Source of the DNA: Myxococcales bacterium
GTDB lineage: Bacteria > Myxococcota_A > Polyangia > Polyangiales > Polyangiaceae
Direction: 5' to 3'
Assembly (NCBI GenBank): GCA_016706225.1
Contig: JADJKB010000025.1
Coordinates: forward strand, 682,001 to 746,000
DNA length: 64,000 nt
Shown here: in pieces, positions 17,172 to 26,416 of the stretch
How positions within the stretch are numbered: position 1 is the first letter of the stretch
Layout of the letters: every line of letters starts with the position of its first letter
Position numbers and translations under genes: made by a program
Notes under the pieces: generated by a model
Told to the model about the DNA's origin: nothing
Seen by the model: only the letters and a program-made list of their open reading frames with translations
Databases searched by the model: none

Positions 17172-17723
17172 ATGAAACTTCGATCACTTCTTATCCTTGG
17201 CGTTGCGGGTTCGATGGCACTCACGGCCTGCGGCAGTGACGACAGCGGCGGCGGCAGCGGCGGCTCGAGCACGGGCGGCGGCGGCACCGGCGGCGGTAGC
17301 ACGGGCGGCAGCGGCGGCGCGAGCACCGGCGGGGCTGCTGGATCTTCGAGCGGCGGCAGCGCGGGCACCGCGAGCGGCGGCAGCGCGGGCACCGCGAGCG
17401 GCGGCAGCGCCGGCTCTTCGACGGGTGGCGCAGCAGGCTCGTCCACCGGCGGCGCAGCAGGCTCGGGCACCGGCGGCGCGGCCACGGGCGGCACCGGCGG
17501 CGGCAGCGGCAACCTGACGGCGGAGGCCTTCTGCGCCAGCTACGAGACCCAGTGCGGGTTCAGCGGCACCGACCACTTCGCATCGAGCGGGGAGTGCAAG
17601 GCCAGTTACGCGAAGTTCAACGCGGCCACCAAGGACTGCGTCAACATTCACATCAAGCTAGTGGACTCGAAGACCTCGGTCCATTGCGGACACGCGGCGG
17701 GATTCACGACCTGCAATCTTTGA
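17172..17723 (+). CDS. Lipoprotein with Gly/Ser/Thr-rich linker and small Cys-rich domain
   Basis: The start MKLRSLLILG gives a signal peptide ending in lipobox LTAC, so the protein is lipid-anchored. About 95 residues of GGSxGG-type linker follow, encoded by drifting 9-bp AGCGGCGGC units. A C-terminal domain of about 70 residues has six Cys (FCASY, TQCGF, GECKAS, KDCVN, VHCGH, TTCNL), which probably form disulfides. I recognise no family. The plan matches the lipoprotein at 33511: a lipid anchor, a long flexible spacer and a disulfide-rich head. A surface-displayed ligand or inhibitor is a reasonable guess only. Confidence 0.8.
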   Translation: MKLRSLLILGVAGSMALTACGSDDSGGGSGGSSTGGGGTGGGSTGGSGGASTGGAAGSSSGGSAGTASGGSAGTASGGSAGSSTGGAAGSSTGGAAGSGTGGAATGGTGGGSGNLTAEAFCASYETQCGFSGTDHFASSGECKASYAKFNAATKDCVNIHIKLVDSKTSVHCGHAAGFTTCNL

Positions 17724-17739
17724 GCTAGTTGATGCTTGG

Positions 17740-17775
17740 CACGGCGCGGTTCCCACGTGGGCCTGCGCCGTGTTT
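17740..17775. terminator. Bidirectional hairpin terminator
   Basis: CACGGCGC (17740-17747) pairs with GCGCCGTG (17765-17772). The enclosed segment carries an internal CCCACGTGGG palindrome and TTTC follows. It separates two convergent genes. Confidence 0.6.
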
Positions 17776-19064
17776 CATTTGGGCCGCGTGCACTTGACGA
17801 GCTGCCCGGTTGCCAGGCGCGCTCCAGGTGCGATGCCGTTGAGAGCAGCGGCGAACTGAGCTTCCGTGCCCGGGCAGTGACGCGCAAGCCATGCCGAGAA
17901 GCGACCCGCTTCCCGAACCGGCACGATGCTGAGCACACGCTCGTCCGCAGGAGCGGGCGCAGCGCTGGCGCCCGCCAGCAAGCGTTCGAGCAGCGCATCG
18001 CGTTCCAATCCGGAGACGGCGACCAGGTGCACGAACGGACCAGCTTCGAGTAGCGCTACCGCGTGATCGTGATCGTCGGAGAGCGCTCCGATGAGCACCC
18101 GACGCCCGGCAACCGTCCGGGTCGTGTACGGCGCCGCTCGCAGGCTCGACTTCAGCGCTTCGCGCAGGAAACGGCCGTAGAAGCGCGCGATCAACAGCTC
18201 GGTGCCGACGCCCGTGGCCGTGAACAGGTGACCCGACCAGAGTGGCGTGAGCCCCGGCGGCAGCGGGAAGCTCAGGCCATCAGCGGTGAAAAAGCGCCCG
18301 GACTCGAGCTTCGCTTCGCGGGCCCCGACGAGCAGACCCTCGATGGCCTGCAGGTAGCGCGCGCGCTCCACTCGACCGCGCCCCGCCCCCGCCAGCAGCT
18401 CGGCACGGGCCCGACGCGCCAGCGCGCTTGGGTGAGGATCGTCCGGATCGTGCGCGGTGTCGCAATCGGTCCGCGACGTGTCGTGCCAGCAGGCGACCCG
18501 CACTGCCCTCGCGAGCGCGTCGAAGGCGCGGCCGACGGCGTGTGGGTCGTATCCCGCGCTTGCCAGGTACGACACCGCCAGCGCATCCGCTTGTCGTTCT
18601 TCGTCGCGATCGAGCAGAGCGGCCTCCGTGTCGCCGTCGCGAGCGTCGGCGGGCAGAGCACTTCGAGCGACGTCGGTGTGGCCGCGAGCCGCGTGGGCGA
18701 TCTCGTGCGCCAGCACCGCCGCGAGCTCGGCCTCCGAGTCGAGGTAGACGAGGGCGCCTCGCGACACCAGTACCTCGCCGCCAGGCAGTGAGTAGGCGGT
18801 GGGGGATGCGTCGTCGGTGACACGAAAGCGTAGCGGTCGAGGCAGGCGCGGTCCCGCCAGCGCCACGCGGGTGCCCACCCGGGCGATGTAGCGCTCGAGA
18901 TCGGGATCGGCGACGGGGCCGCTGCCGCCGAGCATGAGCTCGGACACGAGCTGGCCGGTGGCCGAGTCGGCGGCATCCGGAGTCGGCGCCCGCGCGCCCG
19001 GCGCTCGCGAGGCACAGGCCAGGGCGAGCCCGGCGAACAGCGAGAGCAGAAACCGCGCGGTCAC
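17775..19064 (-). CDS. M48 family metalloprotease lipoprotein (BepA/LoiP-like)
   Basis: The 429-residue protein is a lipoprotein (lipobox ALAC, C17). It has the gluzincin motif HEIAH at 120-124 and a third zinc ligand E156 in ERQAD, as in M48 peptidases such as BepA, which clears stalled outer-membrane beta-barrel substrates. The C-terminal 200 residues lack obvious TPRs, so it differs from BepA there. The GTG start overlaps the stop of the POTRA lipoprotein (GTGA), which itself overlaps the SurA-like gene. This arrangement supports a role in outer-membrane protein assembly or quality control. Confidence 0.88.
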   Translation of the reverse strand: MTARFLLSLFAGLALACASRAPGARAPTPDAADSATGQLVSELMLGGSGPVADPDLERYIARVGTRVALAGPRLPRPLRFRVTDDASPTAYSLPGGEVLVSRGALVYLDSEAELAAVLAHEIAHAARGHTDVARSALPADARDGDTEAALLDRDEERQADALAVSYLASAGYDPHAVGRAFDALARAVRVACWHDTSRTDCDTAHDPDDPHPSALARRARAELLAGAGRGRVERARYLQAIEGLLVGAREAKLESGRFFTADGLSFPLPPGLTPLWSGHLFTATGVGTELLIARFYGRFLREALKSSLRAAPYTTRTVAGRRVLIGALSDDHDHAVALLEAGPFVHLVAVSGLERDALLERLLAGASAAPAPADERVLSIVPVREAGRFSAWLARHCPGTEAQFAAALNGIAPGARLATGQLVKCTRPK

Positions 19065-20167
19065 TCGGACGCCTCCTCGATCTGAAGCTCGACGTCGATG
19101 CGGTGGGCATTGGCATCGAGCGTGGTCGACGGCGTGACCACGGCGGTGTGCCCGAGGCTCGCGTGGAAGCGAGTGATCTCGGCGAGGCCGGCAGCAAAAC
19201 GACTTCGCGCGAAGATCTCGCCGGACTTCATCCCGAGCAGCTCACGGTAGCGTTTGGGCGGCGCGCGTAGCCGGCCCGAGACGCTGAGCTTCCCCAGACG
19301 ATACCGCTCCCCCTCGTGGATCGGGATGACGACTCGAACGGTCTTCGTCGCCAAGTCGCGGGTGCTCTCTGCCTCGTCCACGGTCGCTTCGAGAAAACCG
19401 CGCTCGTAGTACAAGGCCTGCATCCGCAGCTGATCGGCGGAGAAGAGGTCGGGCCGAAACGGCGCCCCGAGTTTGTTCACCTTGCCGTCCCGGTCGTCGA
19501 TGAGCTCGGAGAGCTCGCGCTCCGACAAACGTTGGTTGCCCGCTAGCGTGAGCTTCGAGATCAGGTAGCGGGGTCCGGGGTTCACGCGAAAACACACGTC
19601 GACGCGCCCCGCGTGGATCCGGCTTCGGGTGTCGACCCGGGCGTCGAGGTGGCCGTCCTGAAGCAGATGGTTCTTCAGCCCCCACGCCGCACGGTGCACG
19701 CGCGCCGCATCGTGCAGCTCGCCCGGGGTGAGCGGCAGATGGCGTCCTTTGGGCAGTGGGCCCAGGTAGACGACCTCGCCGACGACTCGCCGCGGGGTCA
19801 GCCGATAACGCAGGCTGACGCCGCCGGGGTGTGGCTCGGTCTCGACCCCGACATCGTCGAAGATCTCCAGCTCGAGCAGCGCCCTCACGTCTGCGGCGAG
19901 CTGCGCCTCGTCGAGCGGGTCGTCGACTTTCGTACCGATGCGCGCTTGCAGCAACGACCGCGGAACCCCAGGCGCACCCGTGATCTCGACGTCGAGCACC
20001 CGTTCACCCCACGCCGGCGTCGTGATCGGCAGCGGCTCGGGCGCGGTCTTCTCCTCGGGCCCGTCGCACACGCCGAGGGCGCGGGGAACCCGGGGCGGCG
20101 GCCCGCTGCAAGCCGTCGCCGAAATCAGCAGCACGCCGCTCAGAAGCGCCCCAAGCGTTCGACCCAC
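19061..20167 (-). CDS. POTRA-repeat lipoprotein without a beta-barrel
   Basis: The 368-residue lipoprotein (lipobox ATAC, C20) consists of about four BamA/TamA-like POTRA repeats. Each starts with a motif such as RVLDVEITGAPGVPRSLL, LISKLTLAGNQRLSERELSEL or RLGKLSVSGRLRAPPKRYREL and ends with a VxVxVxI strand. It stops where BamA or TamA would enter the barrel. The usual barrel proteins are around 700-800 residues, so this is a barrel-less form. The GTG at 20167 lies inside the SurA-like gene (28-bp overlap). A scaffold that receives clients from the SurA-like chaperone is the simplest reading. Confidence 0.82.
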   Translation of the reverse strand: MGRTLGALLSGVLLISATACSGPPPRVPRALGVCDGPEEKTAPEPLPITTPAWGERVLDVEITGAPGVPRSLLQARIGTKVDDPLDEAQLAADVRALLELEIFDDVGVETEPHPGGVSLRYRLTPRRVVGEVVYLGPLPKGRHLPLTPGELHDAARVHRAAWGLKNHLLQDGHLDARVDTRSRIHAGRVDVCFRVNPGPRYLISKLTLAGNQRLSERELSELIDDRDGKVNKLGAPFRPDLFSADQLRMQALYYERGFLEATVDEAESTRDLATKTVRVVIPIHEGERYRLGKLSVSGRLRAPPKRYRELLGMKSGEIFARSRFAAGLAEITRFHASLGHTAVVTPSTTLDANAHRIDVELQIEEASE

Positions 20168-20748
20168 GCGCGCCTCCGGAGCTCCGACAGGAGCAGCTTG
20201 CGCCGCGCGGTGAACCAGCGCGCTTTCTCAGTGGGGTCGCTCGGAGGTTTGCCCAGCTTGCCGTGCGGTTCACTGACGAGCAGCCGCTGCTCGGTGAGCT
20301 GGCGGGCGAGCTCCGCCCGATAACGCGCGGGCGGGTATCCGGCGACCGTGGCCGTCGCGAGCAAGGTCTCGACGTCGAGCGCCTGGTCCGCCGCGATCCG
20401 GGCCAGCGCCTCGTCAATGTCGCCTTGCCCGATCTCGAGCTTGCGCCGCTGCGCCAGGCCTTCGAAGAGCGCCGCCTCGATCGCCGCTTCTCGGGCTTCA
20501 GCCAGCAGCGCTCGGTGTCTAGCGGGTCGCTCCCAGCTCCGTAGTTCGGAGAGCCGCCGCACGAAGGGTTCGGCGCGCTGCCGCAGATCCGAGAGCAAGA
20601 TCGGAGTGCCGTTCACACGAGCCACGACCCGCTCGACGACCAGGGGCTCGGCGTGGAGCAGCCCCGAGATGAACAAGGGGGCGAGGGCGCCAGCCAAGCG
20701 CGAGAGACGTGGGGTGCACACGGGAACAGAGAGCTCAGCAAACCCCAT
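20140..20748 (-). CDS. SurA-like periplasmic chaperone without a PPIase domain
   Basis: The 202-residue exported protein shows the SurA N-terminal chaperone pattern. The strand-helix start VERVVARVNGTPILLSDLRQR is followed by the helical core (ALFEGLAQRRKLEIGQGDIDEALARI). It ends before any parvulin PPIase domain, so it would act only as a chaperone. A signal-like segment (LSRLAGALAPLFISGLLHA) ends just before EPLV. It is the first gene of the overlapping trio with the POTRA lipoprotein and M48 peptidase. A small CACACC/GGTGTG hairpin lies in the 112-bp gap upstream. Confidence 0.82.
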   Translation of the reverse strand: MGFAELSVPVCTPRLSRLAGALAPLFISGLLHAEPLVVERVVARVNGTPILLSDLRQRAEPFVRRLSELRSWERPARHRALLAEAREAAIEAALFEGLAQRRKLEIGQGDIDEALARIAADQALDVETLLATATVAGYPPARYRAELARQLTEQRLLVSEPHGKLGKPPSDPTEKARWFTARRKLLLSELRRRAWVERLGRF

Positions 20749-20860
20749 GCCGCCCGGGCGAAGCCCTGCGGAGCCGCCGCTTCCGGTGTTCGAATGAAGT
20801 CGCGTTCACACCGCTCGGGTGTGCCGCGTTTGCGTCACCCGCGCCGAGGCCGCGGTCCCG

Positions 20861-23800
20861 TCACTTCGATGGAACTTGCACGAACGAACACGAGCCCTTG
20901 CCCGTCGCCTTGCCCAGGCACTGATGGCTCGACGGGTGCGACAGGTAATAGACGTCGCTCCCACTCGACGTGAAGAAGCGCCCGATGAGGTTGGTCATGT
21001 ACTGACCGGAGTCCCAGTTCTGGCACGGGTCCGAGGGGTCGAAGCCGTGGATGCCGCGCGGCGCGATGTAGGCCTGCAGCTGCGACAGCACGCGTTTGTC
21101 GGCCTTCCAGGCGCCCAGATCCGGCGCGTAGGGTTTGCCCTCGAGCCGAGGCTCCCACACCGCGTCGATGCTCTCGGGCGATGCTGGGATTGCGATGCGG
21201 CCAGTGCGCAACGGGATGGCGGCCTCGTTCTCGCCGAACAAGCTCGTGCCCTCGTCGAGCACGTCGATGTCGTAGAGCGCCTGCGCGCAGTCGTCCTCGC
21301 TGATGGGGTTCTTGGAGCAGCGGCCGCTGATGCAGGATTGCCCGCTCAAACAGGCCTTGGTGTCGGTATCGGTGCAGTTCGGGTGACACACGACGTCTTC
21401 GACGGTCACCGGTAGCTCGTTGGGCTTGCACGATTTGAGGTCGCTCGGCGGGTTCCGGGCCAGCCGGCTGACCCCTTCGAGCACGTGGGCGTCGATCAGC
21501 GCTCGGTTTGGCGTGACCCCGCCGAGCTGAACGTACAGCGCGTTCGGTGTGACGTAGTCCGCATAGGCCGGATACCGATCCGCCGCGTCCGGCGTGAGGA
21601 AGGGCAGTGCGCCGGCGACCCGTCCCAGCGCTACGCCGGAGTTCAACGGCACGTTCATGTCCCCGACGGTGATGATGTTCAGCATGCCCTTCGGTGGCAT
21701 CGGCTTGCCGTCGGGATCCGTCATCGTGCGCACGCCGTAGTAGGGGACGAAGTTCACCGGATCGCCGGGATCCACGATGTTCGAGGCCAGGTTCATGAAA
21801 CGCCGGAGCGAGGGCGTCTGGCGAATGTGGCCAAAACCTTCGGCCGGAGAGACCAGCGGTGTGCCCTTGGCAAAGTACTTGTCCTGGAACTTCGCGCACC
21901 CGCCCTCGGTCGGGCAGACCTCGGCACCGGTCACCGGATCCTTGCCGCCGGTCGGGATCAGGCCCTCACCCCAGGTGTTGATCAGTTCGATGCGGTGGCT
22001 GTCGTCGGCGCTGATGTTGCAGCCCGAGTCGGGGTCGTAACTGTCCACGACGTCGGGCTCGTCGTACATCTGGACCTCGAGTTTGTCGCCGATGCTCGAC
22101 GGGATGCCGATGCGGAAGCGCCCGTCGGTGTCCATGCGGGCACAGCGCACCTCACCGTTCTTGCCATTCGAAACCATCACCGTGCCGCCCGCCTTGGCGA
22201 ACGCGGCCTTATCGACACAGCCGAACTCGACCTCGCGGTCGTTGTTCACGTCGATCAGCACGAAGCGCAGTGAGATCTGGCTCTCCATACACTTGGTCTC
22301 ATTGGCCTTGTTCTGGTCGAAGAACTCTTCCTTGGCCGGCAGCCCGACCACCAGCGGGCCGAAATTTCTCAGGTAGATGCCCTCGAAGGCGCCGCCCTGA
22401 AAGGTGCGCGCCCCGACGTCCAAGAGCCCGCCTGCGCCCGAGGTTGGCGCCGAGGCAACGACGTTCGGATCGAGGGCTGCGACGAACGGCGCGAGGATGC
22501 CGCCGAGGGACTGGCCCCAGGCGTAGTACTCCGAGCTCGGGCCGCCCACGTCCGGAGTGCCGTCGCCGTCGAAGTCCCCCGCCAGATCGTCCGGCTCGCC
22601 GTTGCCGTTGTAGTCCTGCATCAAGCGGCCGCTGTGGGGGTCCTTGGTCTGCACCGCCAGGTTCTTGCCGTCGAAGCCCTTGAAGACGCGGAACATCTGC
22701 AACAGATCCACCGCGCTCTGGCGCACCACGTCGCGGGTGTGGAACAGGTAGCTCGTCCAGTAGTCACCGCCGGAGTCCCTGGTGCCGTTGCCGTCCAGAT
22801 CGCGGGCGCGGCCGGTCAGAAGCGCGCTGGCGAACGGTCCCTCACATGCGCTCTTGAACAGGTTGCGCGCGAGCTGCAGCTCGGTCTCGCCCATCTCCAG
22901 GCCATGGAACGTGGCGTTCATGCCGACCGACGCGATGCCGTGGGCGGCGAGGTGGCCCGCGAACCCGAGCACCTCGAGCGAGCTCGAGGTGTAGCCATGG
23001 CCGTAGTACGCGACCGGGAAGGGCTGGGCGTGCTCCTTGGTGTTCTTGGGCACCACGATCAGAAACTGGACCTTGTCGCGGTAGATCTTGCCCTGGCCCG
23101 TGCGGAAATCCATGTCGAACGAGGCGTTCGGGTCGGTGCCCTTGGGCCCACCGTCGATGAAGAACGGGCTGTCGAACTCGCCGATGCCGATGTGGCTGAT
23201 CGAATCGAACGAACCGATCAGTGTGGCGAGAGAGGGGCCTTCGAAGCCAAAGCCTTGTTTTGCGAGCTCTTGCAGCGTGTCCTTGACGACGTCGAACTTC
23301 ACGATGTGAAAATTCTTGTTGGTCTCGACGCACTTGCCGGACTTCTCCCAATCGGGGGGCTCCTCGTAGTTGTTGTCGACGAGGGCCTCGAGGTCGATCT
23401 TGCCAGCGGCCCGCGCCAGCTCCGCCCGTGCGGGGTACTCCTTCGAGAGCTTGGCGAGCGGGCCCTTGCCGTACAGACCATCGCGGATGATGCGTAGGTC
23501 TTCCTGGACCGGTTGGGTCGTGAAGGTCCAGGCGAACCGCACGTGGGCCAGGCCCGTCCCACCGATGTCGCCGTAGTAGGAGCTGAGGTCGGCGTTCGCG
23601 AGGTGCGATTTGAGCCGCGCCATCGCCTCCTCTTGGGCCGGGTGGTAGACGAAATCGAACGGGGAGCGCACCGGCTCACCGCCGGCGCATTTCGTGCGAT
23701 CTTTGCCGCAGTCGAGCATGCGGTCCGTGACCACCACCGCGTACTGGGTCTTCTCCTGGAGCGGGATCAGCGGGCGCATGATCAGCGTGTCCGTCTCGCG

Positions 23801-24583
23801 CTCGTAGTAGCTGAGCAGGTTGTCCGTCACACAGCGGTCGCGCTCGCGCTCGCTCACCTTGCCCAGGGTCACGTCGACCTGCGACGGACACGCATCCTGG
23901 CTCTGGAAGTTGGGCAGATCGAGCGCGCCGTCGAAGTCGGTGTCCCACTCCGGTTTGTACTGCGGCACTCCGTCGATGAGGGCGGCGGGGCGGCGTTTCC
24001 CGGTGGTCGGATCGATGCTCTCGTCCGCGGTGTCCCACATCAGGTTCTGCTCGAGGCGACGCGTGTCGTTGCGCCAGTACTTGCCCTTCTCGCGCACCAC
24101 GTACTGAAACGCGCCCTCGCCCAGATCGATGAGGGCCGGTACACCCGTGTCGAGGTTCACGACGTAGACGGCATCGTTGGCCAGCTCGTAGTCGTCCCCC
24201 TGGTGACGCTTGGCGATGTTGCCGAGATCGAGGGCCGGCTGCGCGGGGTTGTCTTTCCGCTTCTGGAAGCCGATCGTGATTGGAGCGTAGGTTCCGAAAC
24301 CCTCCAGCTGATCGAATTTTCGCCGCGCCGTCTCCTCGATGTTGGTCGGTGCGACGGTGCTGGCGTTGACCCGGAGCCCCGTGCGACTGGTCGGGTCGGG
24401 CCACATGGCCTGGTCGTTGGGGAAGGGGATGTCCGGGAGAGGCTTGTGGTACAGGTCCCACTTGACGGTGGCGCTGTCGCCTTCGGCGGATTTGCCGAGC
24501 CCGTCCGGGATCTCGTCCACGCTGCACCCGAGGGCGAAGAGCGCAACCAATGCGACCGAGGCGTTGAAGTTTCGCGTCGTCAT
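20861..24583 (-). CDS. Very large alpha/beta-hydrolase-like lipoprotein (virulence-factor-lipase type)
   Basis: The 1240-residue lipoprotein has lipobox ALGC (C20). The N-terminal half is beta-rich and resembles the N-terminal region of bacterial extracellular lipases (NDQAMWPDPTSRTG, PLIPLQEKTQYAVVVTDRM). The second half has alpha/beta-hydrolase features: an AYYGHGYTSSSLEV oxyanion strand and a nucleophile elbow WGQSLGG with Ser at about 692. Asp-rich calcium-loop-like repeats (DGNGTRD, DYNGNGEPDD, DFDGDGTPD) sit between them. The ATG at 24583 follows the porin stop by 14 nt, so the two are co-transcribed. A TTG at 24601 is a less likely start. The lipoprotein at 31254 is a shorter relative. 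Confidence 0.8.
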   Translation of the reverse strand: MTTRNFNASVALVALFALGCSVDEIPDGLGKSAEGDSATVKWDLYHKPLPDIPFPNDQAMWPDPTSRTGLRVNASTVAPTNIEETARRKFDQLEGFGTYAPITIGFQKRKDNPAQPALDLGNIAKRHQGDDYELANDAVYVVNLDTGVPALIDLGEGAFQYVVREKGKYWRNDTRRLEQNLMWDTADESIDPTTGKRRPAALIDGVPQYKPEWDTDFDGALDLPNFQSQDACPSQVDVTLGKVSERERDRCVTDNLLSYYERETDTLIMRPLIPLQEKTQYAVVVTDRMLDCGKDRTKCAGGEPVRSPFDFVYHPAQEEAMARLKSHLANADLSSYYGDIGGTGLAHVRFAWTFTTQPVQEDLRIIRDGLYGKGPLAKLSKEYPARAELARAAGKIDLEALVDNNYEEPPDWEKSGKCVETNKNFHIVKFDVVKDTLQELAKQGFGFEGPSLATLIGSFDSISHIGIGEFDSPFFIDGGPKGTDPNASFDMDFRTGQGKIYRDKVQFLIVVPKNTKEHAQPFPVAYYGHGYTSSSLEVLGFAGHLAAHGIASVGMNATFHGLEMGETELQLARNLFKSACEGPFASALLTGRARDLDGNGTRDSGGDYWTSYLFHTRDVVRQSAVDLLQMFRVFKGFDGKNLAVQTKDPHSGRLMQDYNGNGEPDDLAGDFDGDGTPDVGGPSSEYYAWGQSLGGILAPFVAALDPNVVASAPTSGAGGLLDVGARTFQGGAFEGIYLRNFGPLVVGLPAKEEFFDQNKANETKCMESQISLRFVLIDVNNDREVEFGCVDKAAFAKAGGTVMVSNGKNGEVRCARMDTDGRFRIGIPSSIGDKLEVQMYDEPDVVDSYDPDSGCNISADDSHRIELINTWGEGLIPTGGKDPVTGAEVCPTEGGCAKFQDKYFAKGTPLVSPAEGFGHIRQTPSLRRFMNLASNIVDPGDPVNFVPYYGVRTMTDPDGKPMPPKGMLNIITVGDMNVPLNSGVALGRVAGALPFLTPDAADRYPAYADYVTPNALYVQLGGVTPNRALIDAHVLEGVSRLARNPPSDLKSCKPNELPVTVEDVVCHPNCTDTDTKACLSGQSCISGRCSKNPISEDDCAQALYDIDVLDEGTSLFGENEAAIPLRTGRIAIPASPESIDAVWEPRLEGKPYAPDLGAWKADKRVLSQLQAYIAPRGIHGFDPSDPCQNWDSGQYMTNLIGRFFTSSGSDVYYLSHPSSHQCLGKATGKGSCSFVQVPSK

Positions 24584-24597
24584 GTTTCCGCCCATCC

Positions 24598-26355
24598 TCA
24601 ATATTGAAGGCCGAGCCGCAGCGCGGCCAGGTACTGTTTGCCGAGCTTGTCACCCGCGGCGTCGGCGAAGGCGTTCCCCGGGAAAAAGGCCCCAGCTTGG
24701 GCCCCGAGCTCGAGTTTCATGTCGTAGTCGAGGGCCAAGCGGTACTCGACGCCGAGATCGAGCTCCACACCGAGGTCGTGACTGCGTGGGTCGCCGCCGT
24801 CGTAGTTGCGGTACTTGCCGTCGGTCGCGACCTGAACCGGGTCGACGAAGTCCGCCGTGGTCTGGGCGATCACTGCGCCGAGCTTCAGGTCGAGGGGGCG
24901 GGTCGGGCGGAAGACCACGGTCGGGTTCAGGTAGGTCGCGCCGAAGACCGCGCCGTTCGACGGCAAGAAGTCCGAGCCTGCGGGAGGGCGCGCCGTCAAG
25001 CCGGGATCCTCCGCGATGCTGGCGGCTCGTGCGGTCTTCCAGGCCAGCACCTCGTCGAACAAGATCAGGCCGACGTTGTGGTTCGGGTCGAAACGAAAGC
25101 GGCGCGACACACCGTCGTTCGGGTTTGCATCACCCGAGGTCCAGCCCCACTCGAGGGACGCCACGAAATTGCCCCAGCGCTGGTCGCCGCTGCCGGAGGT
25201 CGTGACGGCGCCGAGTCTGGCGGCGGCTCCGAGGGCGCGGATGTCCTCGCGATCGTTGTTGCGCGTCTGGCTGATGGTCCGCACGTAACTGGTGTCGCCG
25301 AGCAGGTAGGCGATCTCGTACTCGCCGAACACGTGGCCGTTGATGCCCGGGATCTTGGCGTTGAACTTGCCGGACGAGTCGAGCGCCCACACGCGCAGCG
25401 TCTCATCGAACTCGCGTCCCGCGAGCGACTCGCGGGTGCGGCGCTGGTGGCGGTAGACCCCGTAGAAGCCCAGCATGTTGTCGTGTTTGTCGGCGTAAAA
25501 CGCCGCCAGAACGCCCTGAAACGCCTGGTCGTCGCCGGTGAGATCGGCGGTCTGATCCTTGAACACGAGGTCGCCAGCGACGGCGACCGTGAACGGGGAC
25601 TCTTTGCCTGCGGGCTTGGTCGCAAAGGCGATGCGTTCGGTGATGGAGCCGCCGTGGTAATCGCCGAACAGGGACGGGTGGTCGCCGTCGTTTGCCAGCA
25701 TGCCCATGCCCCAGTGCGACGGCTGCTGACCCACCCGGAACAGCCCGATGGGCGACAGATACTCGAGGTACAACCAGCGGGGTTCGATGCCGAGGGGCTG
25801 GCGCTCGTCGTAGGGGCGCTGCGCCGAGTCGACGTGCTGGGTCTCCTGCCCGGCGAAGAAGCCGGTGGGAACGTCGAGCTGGCCGATCAGCGTCAGCGTA
25901 TCTCGATACGAGACCCGCGGCGTGAACCGGAGCCAGTGCTCCACGCGGGCCGTTTGCCCGAGCTTGCTGGTGCTCGGGTCGTTGCCGAACGGCCGGAGCG
26001 CGAGATCCGACAGCAGCGTTCCGCGAACCTGATACTCGCCGTGGAGCTGAACTCTGAGCTGCTCCGGGTCGGGCGGCGCGACAGGCACACGACCGGTCTC
26101 GAGCAGAAAGCGCGGCTTGAACTCCGTTCCCGCTGCTTCGTCGGAGGGCGGCGGCGGCGGCGGTACCGGGGTCTCCGCTGCCTCCACCGGCGCAGGAGCC
26201 GGCGGAGCCGTGCCCGGTGCCGGCTGAGCGCCAGCGCCAAAGGTGAACAAAAGTACGGGCGCGGCAGCGCCGCTTCCGCACAAGCCCAGAAGTCCCAAAC
26301 GAATCCGGCGGCCCACTGGCCGGCGAGGATAGGGGTCAGCGGGAGGCTGCGACAA
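24598..26355 (-). CDS. Outer-membrane beta-barrel protein (porin/alginate-export-like)
   Basis: The exported 585-residue protein has a signal peptide (RRIRLGLLGLCGSGAAA...GAGA-QP) and a short Pro-rich linker. A long run of amphipathic beta strands follows, ending in LRLGLQY; a terminal aromatic residue is the BAM recognition feature of outer-membrane proteins. Strand periodicity (LRVQLHGEYQVRGTLL, FGATYLNPTVVFRPTRPL) fits 16-18 strands. The TTG at 26355 is the longest start; GTG 26316 leaves a tighter signal peptide and may be the true one. It is the first gene of a pair with the 1240-residue lipoprotein, suggesting uptake of products released by that enzyme. It diverges from hutH across about 60 bp. 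Confidence 0.78.
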   Translation of the reverse strand: MSQPPADPYPRRPVGRRIRLGLLGLCGSGAAAPVLLFTFGAGAQPAPGTAPPAPAPVEAAETPVPPPPPPSDEAAGTEFKPRFLLETGRVPVAPPDPEQLRVQLHGEYQVRGTLLSDLALRPFGNDPSTSKLGQTARVEHWLRFTPRVSYRDTLTLIGQLDVPTGFFAGQETQHVDSAQRPYDERQPLGIEPRWLYLEYLSPIGLFRVGQQPSHWGMGMLANDGDHPSLFGDYHGGSITERIAFATKPAGKESPFTVAVAGDLVFKDQTADLTGDDQAFQGVLAAFYADKHDNMLGFYGVYRHQRRTRESLAGREFDETLRVWALDSSGKFNAKIPGINGHVFGEYEIAYLLGDTSYVRTISQTRNNDREDIRALGAAARLGAVTTSGSGDQRWGNFVASLEWGWTSGDANPNDGVSRRFRFDPNHNVGLILFDEVLAWKTARAASIAEDPGLTARPPAGSDFLPSNGAVFGATYLNPTVVFRPTRPLDLKLGAVIAQTTADFVDPVQVATDGKYRNYDGGDPRSHDLGVELDLGVEYRLALDYDMKLELGAQAGAFFPGNAFADAAGDKLGKQYLAALRLGLQY

Positions 26356-26404
26356 GCGCTTTCGGCGTGATCCTCGGCTCGGTGAGCCCGCGCGGAAATC
26401 GAGC

Positions 26405-26410
26405 TATAGA
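26405..26410 (+). promoter_or_regulatory. -10-like TATAGA box, leaderless start of hutH
   Basis: TATAGA ends 6 nt before the GTG of hutH, which places the expected transcription start at or next to the start codon. No Shine-Dalgarno sequence is present. Confidence 0.45.
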
Positions 26411-26416
26411 GGCGAC

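Noticed and set aside
24604..26370. 588-codon plus-strand open frame opposite the porin gene
   Set aside because: In GC-rich DNA the complementary strand of a real gene is often open. The minus-strand protein has a signal peptide, beta strands and a terminal aromatic residue; the plus-strand one is compositionally odd and has no motifs.
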